DNA from: an uncultured Alistipes sp.
Lineage (GTDB): Bacteria > Bacteroidota > Bacteroidia > Bacteroidales > Rikenellaceae
Length of the DNA: 64,000 bases
NCBI GenBank assembly: GCA_900550375.1
Contig: URRP01000004.1
Location: 1 to 64,000, forward strand
Direction of reading: 5' to 3'
The stretch's first letter is position 1. Every line of letters begins with the position of its first letter. The position numbers and the translations under genes are program-made. Shown here in pieces: positions 58,553 to 64,000 of the stretch. A model generated the notes under the pieces. The model was not told where the DNA came from. It did no database searches and saw only the letters and a list, made by a program, of their open reading frames with translations.

Positions 58553-59071
58553 CTAAATGATGGTTATCTTAACGTCGATCGCGCTTCCGGGAAGTTTGGA
58601 GTATAGTCCCCAAACGTAAAATGTGGTTATGACCGTCGGAGACGCTCCTCCCATTTTGCTGTATATCAGATTCAACGTCATTTTACCGGATTCGGTGCCG
58701 GTGTCGACAGCCTGCTTCTCAAAAGAGTATCCGGGGTGCCCCAACAGATGCTGTCCGATAATGAGCGTGTATTTCTCGAAGTCGATGACCGGCAGTACAG
58801 CCGAAGGAGGTGCAACGGCCTCGAACTCTTCCGTGCTGTTGATCAGGAAACATTCCGTTTCCTTACCGTGGATTTCACTGAAATTGAATCCTACTTCGGA
58901 ATGATTGTAAGAACTCTTCGGCAGATGCGTCTTGAAAAAAGCCGTTACCTCCTCGGAGGCGGCGACGGGAGGCGTGCCGACAACTTCGGGTTCTTTCGAA
59001 TCATTACACGCAACAAGACTTCCGCCCAGCAGGAGCAGGGCTACTTTCAAAATCAGAATGTTGGATTTCAT
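58553..59071 (-). CDS. Hypothetical lipoprotein, possibly PrcB-C-like (172 aa)
   Basis: A signal with lipobox LVAC (Cys22) is followed by a polar linker and a beta-rich domain containing VIDFEKYTLIIGQHLLGHPGYSFEKQAVDTG (core VIDFEKYTLIIG), a pattern similar to the PrcB C-terminal family of secreted Bacteroidota proteins. The end TTFYVWGLYSKLPGSAIDVKI is strand-like. It is transcribed alone toward the 36-bp terminator. Function unknown. Confidence 0.75.
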   Translation of the reverse strand: MKSNILILKVALLLLGGSLVACNDSKEPEVVGTPPVAASEEVTAFFKTHLPKSSYNHSEVGFNFSEIHGKETECFLINSTEEFEAVAPPSAVLPVIDFEKYTLIIGQHLLGHPGYSFEKQAVDTGTESGKMTLNLIYSKMGGASPTVITTFYVWGLYSKLPGSAIDVKITII

Positions 59072-59481
59072 GTTAGGATGGTTTTAGGTTTGAAATGAAT
59101 CGTCGGAGTGTTTTGCCGTGAATCTTATGAATTAGGTTACTGTGGTCATTAGACAAATTGCGAATTTTTGAGCGTTTTTAAAACACCAAATGATTAAAAC
59201 ATTTAAAAAAGTATTGTTATTTTAGCGTAAAGTTATTGAAATTAGCTGTCTTTTCAATGATTTTTGCAAAGTTTCTTTCGGCTCAGATCGAAAAAAGGGA
59301 ATGATGCTAAAGGGATGTGTTTGTATTTTTTTGTAATACGTTGTTGGTTTGCAGATTGCAAGAGAAAAATATTCTGGTATTTCAAAAATCGAAGCGTTCT
59401 CCCTTTTGGTATCATTTTACTATGAAACGAACGCCTGCTTCCCTTGTCGGAAGCAGGCGCTTGTCGTTTGTCGGACAGAGC
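59072..59481. other. Intergenic region with a terminator, no gene seen
   Basis: The stretch 59130-59400 is AT-rich with no supported frame. GCCTGCTTCC (59433-59442) and GGAAGCAGGC (59449-59458) form a hairpin that probably ends the leftward M23 peptidase operon. Confidence 0.65.
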
Positions 59482-60564
59482 TTATCGTACCCGCAGCGAG
59501 CGGCCGATGCGCAGCGTCGTGGTGCGCGAAATGCCGTTGAGCTGGCAGAGCCGCGAGATGCTTGTGCCGTAACGCGATGCAATGCCGCCCAGCGTATCGC
59601 CCGAGCGGATTTTGTGGTATTGGGCCGATGCGAGTGCCTTGCGCGCCTCTTCGGCCTTCTTTTCGTCGTTGGCTTCAGCCTCCTCGTCTTCGAAGTCCTG
59701 CGAAGCGTTCGAATGGATGTCCAGATAACCTTTTTTCAGCAGAAAGGTTTCGCGCCGCAGGTTGCCGCTCTGGAAATCGATCAGCCGTTCGGGGTCGAAC
59801 GACTGCCCGCAGTAGCGCGTCTCGAAATGGAGGTGCGGTCCGGTACTGCGGCCCGTGCTGCCGCCGTAACCGATGATCTGGCCCGCCTCGACCCACTCGT
59901 CGGCGTGTACGATCCGCTCCGAGAGGTGACCGTAGAAGGTCTCCAGTCCGTTATCGTGTCGGATGACGACCAGATTGCCGTACCCGCCCGACTTGGACGA
60001 CGGCATCGAGATGCGCACCTTGCCGTTGAAAGAGGCATAGATCGGATCGCCCATCTTCAGCGGCAGGTCGACGCCCTGATGCTTGCGCCGGCGGCGCATA
60101 CCGAACTTCGAACGGATGTTGGCCTTGTAGGGATAGTGATAGCATTTGAGCGAGTCGACCAGCTCGATATCCACCGTACGGGGCAGGTCGGCGAGCGTCA
60201 CCGTTTCGCGGTAGGGAAAGAGCTTGGTCGTGTCCCAGCAGCGGGTATAGACCTCGCTGTCTTTGACGTAATCGCGATTGCGGAGGTATTTCCACGTATT
60301 GTCGTTGAACAGGACGATCATCACCGCGTCATTGCCCGAAGGGAGCGTATCGACGGCGATCACACCGTTGATGTATTCGGTCGATTCGACGGGCTGAGGC
60401 TCTTTCTGGGGCTTGAGGGTCTCGGCCTGCTCTTTTTCGAGACAGTCGATCTCTGTCTGAATCTCTTGCAGGAGTTTGCGCATGTGATCGAGGCTTTGGG
60501 CCTGCAAACCGGCAGTCGTACCGGCGAAAAGAAGGGTAAGAATAAGGTAACGCAATTTCATCAA
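59482..60564 (-). CDS. M23 metallopeptidase with LysM domain, secreted
   Basis: This peptidoglycan endopeptidase has a signal peptide (about 1-22), a coiled/charged region (25-60), and a LytM domain with H162-x-x-x-D166 in KHQGVDLPLK and H244-x-H246 in TGPHLHFE, the zinc ligands. A C-terminal LysM domain (316-360, YHKIRSGDTLGGIASRYG) binds peptidoglycan. An acidic linker joins them. All catalytic residues are present, so it is likely active rather than a scaffold. Last gene of the yicC-gmk-nadD-ddl-DUF3109 run. Confidence 0.95.
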   Translation of the reverse strand: MMKLRYLILTLLFAGTTAGLQAQSLDHMRKLLQEIQTEIDCLEKEQAETLKPQKEPQPVESTEYINGVIAVDTLPSGNDAVMIVLFNDNTWKYLRNRDYVKDSEVYTRCWDTTKLFPYRETVTLADLPRTVDIELVDSLKCYHYPYKANIRSKFGMRRRRKHQGVDLPLKMGDPIYASFNGKVRISMPSSKSGGYGNLVVIRHDNGLETFYGHLSERIVHADEWVEAGQIIGYGGSTGRSTGPHLHFETRYCGQSFDPERLIDFQSGNLRRETFLLKKGYLDIHSNASQDFEDEEAEANDEKKAEEARKALASAQYHKIRSGDTLGGIASRYGTSISRLCQLNGISRTTTLRIGRSLRVR

Positions 60565-60597
60565 ATGTGTGTTTAGTAGTGTTAAATCGAATAAAAA

Positions 60598-61176
60598 TCA
60601 GTGCTCCTGTTCCCGCAGGAACTCTTCGGCCGTTTCGAGCGCTCGGTAGAACTCCTCGCCGAAACGGCGGACGATCGGCTCCCGAAGAGCTTTGTAAACG
60701 GGGATTCCCAGTTGTCGGCCGCACGCGACTGCCGGCCGGCACACCTCCCAGCGGTGGTAATTGAGTCCCAGCATCCCGTTCGAGAAACGGACGACGCGGA
60801 TCGGATAGAGATGGCACGAGATCGGCTTGGGGAACGAGCATCGCCCTTCGCGGAACGCCCGTTCGACGGCGCAGAGCGTGATGCCGTTTTCTGTGTAGGC
60901 GTAGGCGCACTCGGCGTCGTCGACCAGCGGCGTGGTGTAGTCGCCCTCGTCGTCCACGACCATGAAGCCCTGCCGTTCCACGGCGGCGATACCCGCAGGC
61001 GTCATGTAGGGTTTGTAGCGTTCGTACTCGGCTTCGAGCGTTGCGACCTCTTCGATTTCGAGCGGCGCTCCGGCGTTGCCCTCGACGCAGCAGATGCCTT
61101 TGCAGCGGCCCAGATCGCAGGCGAAACATTCGCGCAGCAGATCGAGACTTACGATCTTGTCATCGATTTCGATCAT
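60598..61176 (-). CDS. DUF3109 family cysteine-rich protein (192 aa)
   Basis: The product begins with a Cys cluster, ECFACDLGRCKGICCVEG (six cysteines counting from residue 17), followed by CAYAYTENGITLCAVERA and ISCHLYPIRVV. The pattern resembles the YkgJ/UPF0153 class of zinc or iron-sulfur proteins. Highly conserved in Bacteroidota, function unknown. Its start overlaps the ddl stop by four bases (ATGA), so it is translationally coupled with cell-wall synthesis. Confidence 0.88.
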   Translation of the reverse strand: MIEIDDKIVSLDLLRECFACDLGRCKGICCVEGNAGAPLEIEEVATLEAEYERYKPYMTPAGIAAVERQGFMVVDDEGDYTTPLVDDAECAYAYTENGITLCAVERAFREGRCSFPKPISCHLYPIRVVRFSNGMLGLNYHRWEVCRPAVACGRQLGIPVYKALREPIVRRFGEEFYRALETAEEFLREQEH

Positions 61177-62162
61177 GACGTGCGGCAGGTATCGGCGATG
61201 ATGATGTCGTACAGCTCGCCCAGCGTCATGCCGGCGGCGCGCACCTGCTTGGGAACGATGCTGCCGCCGCTCATGCCGGGGATGGTGTTGATCTCGATCA
61301 GATAGGGACGGCCTTCGGGCGTGACGATGAAATCCACGCGCACGACGCCACGGCAGCGGCAGGCTTTGTAGGCCGCCAGCGTGAAGCGGTTCAGCTCGGC
61401 CGCGATGTCGGGAGCGATGTCGGCCGGCGTGATCTCGTCCGAAAAACCAGCTTCGTATTTGGCTTGGAAGTCGAAAAAGGCCTTTTTCGATCGGATCTCT
61501 GTAATCGGGAACAGATACTCCCGACCACCGGCGATCAGCACGCCGCAGCCCATCTCACGACCCGCGATGCACTCCTCGACGAGCACCTCCTCGCTCTCGG
61601 AGAAGGCCCGCTCGACGGCGGCGGGAATCTCGTCGGCCCGTTCGATGCGCGTCACGCCGAAACTGCTGCCCGAGGCGTTGGGCTTGACGAAGAGCGGCAG
61701 TCCCAGTTCGGCGACGATGGCGGCCGGATCGACCGCATCGCCGCGGCGGATGAACCGCTCGCGGGCCAGCCCCACGCCCGTCGCGGCGACGGCGCGTTTG
61801 GTCGTAACCTTGTCGAAGGTAATGACCGATGAGGTCATCGAGCACGACGAATAGGGAATGCCCATGATGTCGAGATACCCCTGCAACTTGCCATCCTCGC
61901 CCGGCGTGCCGTGAATGAGGATCAGCGCGTAGTCGAATTCGCGGCGGCAGCCGTCGACCGTGAGCGAGAAATCGTTCTTGTCGAGCGGCCATCGGCGGCC
62001 GTCGGGCGCCGTATAGCACCAGTCGCGATGGTGGACGTCTATGACCGTGACGTCGTATTTTTCGGAATCGAGCGCCGCCTCGATCTGGGCTGCGCTCTGC
62101 AATGCGATTTCCCGTTCCGAAGAGTCTCCTCCGGCCAGAAACGCGATCTTCAGTCTCTTCAT
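61173..62162 (-). CDS. ddl: D-alanine--D-alanine ligase
   Basis: Ddl makes the D-Ala-D-Ala dipeptide for peptidoglycan. From the ATG at 62162 the product is 329 residues. It has the N-terminal LAGGDSSEREIALQSA, IHGTPGEDGKLQGYLD, ATP-grasp FVKPNASGSSFGVTRI and the metal-binding YLIEINTIPGMSGGSIVPKQ (NTIPGMS core). The tyrosine/phenylalanine determining vancomycin-type specificity cannot be decided by eye. It lies seven bases after nadD. Confidence 0.96.
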   Translation of the reverse strand: MKRLKIAFLAGGDSSEREIALQSAAQIEAALDSEKYDVTVIDVHHRDWCYTAPDGRRWPLDKNDFSLTVDGCRREFDYALILIHGTPGEDGKLQGYLDIMGIPYSSCSMTSSVITFDKVTTKRAVAATGVGLARERFIRRGDAVDPAAIVAELGLPLFVKPNASGSSFGVTRIERADEIPAAVERAFSESEEVLVEECIAGREMGCGVLIAGGREYLFPITEIRSKKAFFDFQAKYEAGFSDEITPADIAPDIAAELNRFTLAAYKACRCRGVVRVDFIVTPEGRPYLIEINTIPGMSGGSIVPKQVRAAGMTLGELYDIIIADTCRTS

Positions 62163-62169
62163 ATCGTAT

Positions 62170-62982
62170 TTACGGGTTGTAAATGTCTTTGTAGCGGAAT
62201 GCGAGGATTTCGTTGATCTGTTCGGCGTATTGCCGCACTTCATCGAGCGAGGGATCGATTTCGAGCGCGCGGTTGAGATCGTTGAGCGCCCTGCCCCATT
62301 CTTGGCGGCGGTAATAACACCGTCCCCGTTCGACGAGCAGCGCGGCGTTCTGCGGGTCTTCGCCGATACGCAAGGTAAGCCGTTCGGCGTAGCGGACGGG
62401 GTCCCAGAGCCGTTTCTCGCGGATGTAATCGAGCACTTCGGGTGTAAGCATCGACGAGGCGTCGCCGCCCTGTTCCAATGCGCGGCGCACCTCGGTCGAG
62501 GAGTAGTCGCACAGCGGCGCTTCCTTCAGATAGGTGATCCGGTCGCGGTAGAGCGTCACTTCGTACTCCTTTCGCGGGTAGACCAGCAGCGGGTAGCCGT
62601 CGAGAATTTCGCGGTAGTCGCGCCAGCGTTCGAGCTGCGGCAGGAGATCGGCGCCCATCAGGATCGAAAAGCGCATTTCCCGACCGTAGTTCTGCGAGAG
62701 GTACCGCAGCGTGTTGATCGTGTAGGAAGGTTTTTCGAGCAGAAACTCGATGACCGACGGCTTGATCTTTTCCGGGAAGCGCGAGCGGCTACAAGCCAGT
62801 TCGGCCATTTCGAAGCGGTTCAGCTCGGGAGCGAGGGCGTCGTCCTCTTTCAGCGGGTTCTTCGGCGAGACGACGAGTACCACCTCGTCGCAGTCGGCAT
62901 GTTCTGCCACCCATTCGGCAAGGGCGATATGCCCCCGATGAACGGGATTGAACGAACCGAAATAGAGGACGACGTGTTTCAC
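62170..62982 (-). CDS. nadD: Nicotinate-nucleotide adenylyltransferase with C-terminal TPR extension
   Basis: NadD adenylylates NaMN in NAD synthesis. The N-terminal 195 residues are a normal NadD: GSFNPVHRGH (9-18), VVSPKNPLK, PSYTINTLRYL and YSSTEVRRAL (in the ISSTxxR position). About 65 extra residues follow (LTLRIGEDPQNAALLVERGRCYYRRQEWGRALNDLNRALEIDPS, core RALNDLNRALEIDP), forming one to two TPR-like helical repeats. Standard NadD ends near 190-215. The extension is clearly in frame with no stop. It could anchor NadD in a complex. Confidence 0.93.
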   Translation of the reverse strand: MKHVVLYFGSFNPVHRGHIALAEWVAEHADCDEVVLVVSPKNPLKEDDALAPELNRFEMAELACSRSRFPEKIKPSVIEFLLEKPSYTINTLRYLSQNYGREMRFSILMGADLLPQLERWRDYREILDGYPLLVYPRKEYEVTLYRDRITYLKEAPLCDYSSTEVRRALEQGGDASSMLTPEVLDYIREKRLWDPVRYAERLTLRIGEDPQNAALLVERGRCYYRRQEWGRALNDLNRALEIDPSLDEVRQYAEQINEILAFRYKDIYNP

Positions 62983-62994
62983 GGCTTCACTGGT

Positions 62995-63555
62995 TTAGGA
63001 GAGAAATTTACGGACGATCGCTTCGACCTCCGCCACAGCCGCTTCCAGAGCGTCGTTGACGACGATGTGGTCGAATTCGGGTGCTTTGGTCAGTTCGAAC
63101 TCCGCTTTGGCGACCCGCTTGGCGATCACTTCGGCCGAGTCCGTACCGCGGTTGTTGAGCCGGCGCTCCAGCTCCTCGACCGACGGCGGCATGATGAAGA
63201 CGGAGCAGGCATCTGCCCCGAAGATCCGTTTGAGATTGATTCCTCCCAGTACGTCGACGTCGAACAGGATGGTGTTTCCCTTGCCCCAGATGCGGTCCAG
63301 TTCGCTGCGCAGCGTACCGTAGCAGGTGCCCGCATAGACCTCTTCCCATTCGACGAAACGCTGCTCGTCGACGGCCTGACGGAAGTCGTGAGGCGAGAGG
63401 AAATAGTAATCCACGCCGTTGCGTTCCGCGCCGCGCGGTGCACGCGAGGTGGCCGAGATCGAGAATTCCAGCTGGGGAATCCGCTTGAGCAATTCGCGCA
63501 CGATGGTCGTCTTGCCCGAACCGCTCGGAGCCGAAAAGATGATGAGTTTTCCCAT
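62995..63555 (-). CDS. gmk: Guanylate kinase
   Basis: Gmk phosphorylates GMP. The 186-residue product has the P-loop FSAPSGSGKTT (7-17), the GMP-binding SATSRAPRGAERNGVDYYFL and the lid FDVDVLGGINLKR. It starts 41 bases after yicC and lies 12 bases before nadD, in the same operon. Typical length. Confidence 0.97.
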   Translation of the reverse strand: MGKLIIFSAPSGSGKTTIVRELLKRIPQLEFSISATSRAPRGAERNGVDYYFLSPHDFRQAVDEQRFVEWEEVYAGTCYGTLRSELDRIWGKGNTILFDVDVLGGINLKRIFGADACSVFIMPPSVEELERRLNNRGTDSAEVIAKRVAKAEFELTKAPEFDHIVVNDALEAAVAEVEAIVRKFLS

Positions 63556-63596
63556 GAGATCGGATCGGAGGTTGAAGTCCCGCTTTGGGTAGATGG

Positions 63597-64000
63597 TTAT
63601 AAAATATTGAGTACCTGTTCTTTGATTTTCTCCAGTTCGTCCTTCATCTTCACGACCAGAATCTGAATGTTGCTTTCGTTGGCCTTCGATCCCATCGTAT
63701 TGATTTCGCGGCCCATTTCCTGCGCGATGAAGCCGAGTTTCCGGCCCGGGGTCTCCTCTTCGGCGGCCACTTCGCGGAAATAACGGCAGTGGTTCTGGAG
63801 GCGTACCTTCTCTTCGGTGATGTCCAGCTTTTCGAGGTAGAAGATCATCTCCTGTTCGAGCCGGTTCGAATCGACCTCGACCTTGAGCTGCGCCAGATTC
63901 TCGCGGATACGGGCTTTGATGGTCTCGGTACGCGCCTTTTCGTAGGGCACGACCTCCTCCTTGTAACGTTCGATCTTGTCGACGCGCCGCAGCAGGTCGG
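63597..64000 (-). CDS. yicC: YicC family endoribonuclease-like protein (partial, 5' end outside the window)
   Basis: The frame runs off the window edge; 134 C-terminal residues are visible. It has the DUF1732 C-terminal domain: RIRENLAQLKVEVDSNRLEQEMIFYLEKLDITEE (core EQEMIFYLEKLDITEE), GRKLGFIAQEMGREINTMGSKAN, VVKMKDELEKIKEQVLNI. YicC proteins act as metal-dependent RNases in other bacteria. Next to gmk, as in many phyla. Confidence 0.92.
   Translation of the reverse strand, partial: DLLRRVDKIERYKEEVVPYEKARTETIKARIRENLAQLKVEVDSNRLEQEMIFYLEKLDITEEKVRLQNHCRYFREVAAEEETPGRKLGFIAQEMGREINTMGSKANESNIQILVVKMKDELEKIKEQVLNIL

Noticed and set aside
1..64000. tRNA, rRNA, CRISPR or transposase genes
   Set aside because: I found no cloverleaf-like sequence, direct-repeat array with spacers or transposase motif by reading; a covariance-model scan would be decisive.

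Overview
The window is a GC-rich (visually near 57-60 percent) bacterial chromosome segment from the phylum Bacteroidota, order Bacteroidales. A Rikenellaceae/Alistipes-like host is my best inference. Evidence for the phylum: promoters with the TTTG / TAnnTTTG elements of the Bacteroidota housekeeping sigma factor, near absence of Shine-Dalgarno sequences, many lipoproteins, and families such as DUF5689, DUF5606, DUF4857, DUF4876, DUF6850 and DUF3109. I found no rRNA, tRNA, CRISPR array or transposase.

Layout. 0-21 kb is housekeeping: obgE, an alkyltransferase-like gene, yggS, a C69 peptidase with a lipoamide dehydrogenase, a serB-DUF5689-DUF5689 operon, an MscS channel, mgsA, galM, an AlkZ-type gene, dusB, argS, an aldehyde dehydrogenase and a zinc-type ABC pair with no permease. 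21.25-27.04 kb is an AT-richer, apparently complete microvirus (Microviridae, Alpavirinae-like) prophage of about 5.76 kb: pilot protein VP2, scaffold VP3, capsid VP1, rolling-circle Rep VP4, a 27-residue basic protein like phiX174 J, and two small unknown genes. It is bounded by two dif-like sites. 27.04-29.5 kb is AT-rich and nearly gene-free, with one XRE regulator, a set of TTTAC-N4-GTAAA palindromes and further dif half-sites. 29.5-34.2 kb holds bcp-recA-rsh-hyp-HIT. 34.3-37.1 kb holds a zinc-ribbon protein, a WYL regulator and dnaA. 37.4-47.2 kb holds a phosphohexomutase, a MazG-like enzyme and a six-gene operon dapB-lepB-yigZ-uvrA-M16-O-methyltransferase. 47.4-48.4 kb is truA plus a small membrane protein.

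48.5-58.4 kb is a divergent nine-gene envelope cluster. Leftward: TonB-dependent receptor, small lipoprotein, DUF6850 barrel, DUF4876 lipoprotein. Rightward: Cys/His-containing lipoprotein, PepSY-type membrane protein, ABC ATPase, ABC permease, DUF4857 protein. It looks like a dedicated uptake or envelope-processing system whose substrate cannot be told from sequence. 58.5-64 kb holds a lipoprotein and the operon yicC-gmk-nadD(TPR)-ddl-DUF3109-M23/LysM peptidase.

The three observations I rate highest: (1) the prophage junctions allow the host dif site to be rebuilt, pointing to XerC/XerD-mediated integration; (2) a dispersed element of about 74 bp occurs upstream of obgE, bcp-recA-rsh and dapB-lepB-uvrA, carries a complete TTTG/TATCTTTG promoter and an inverted repeat with compensating changes at the -33 box; (3) the divergent TonB/DUF4876/DUF6850/PepSY/ABC/DUF4857 cluster.
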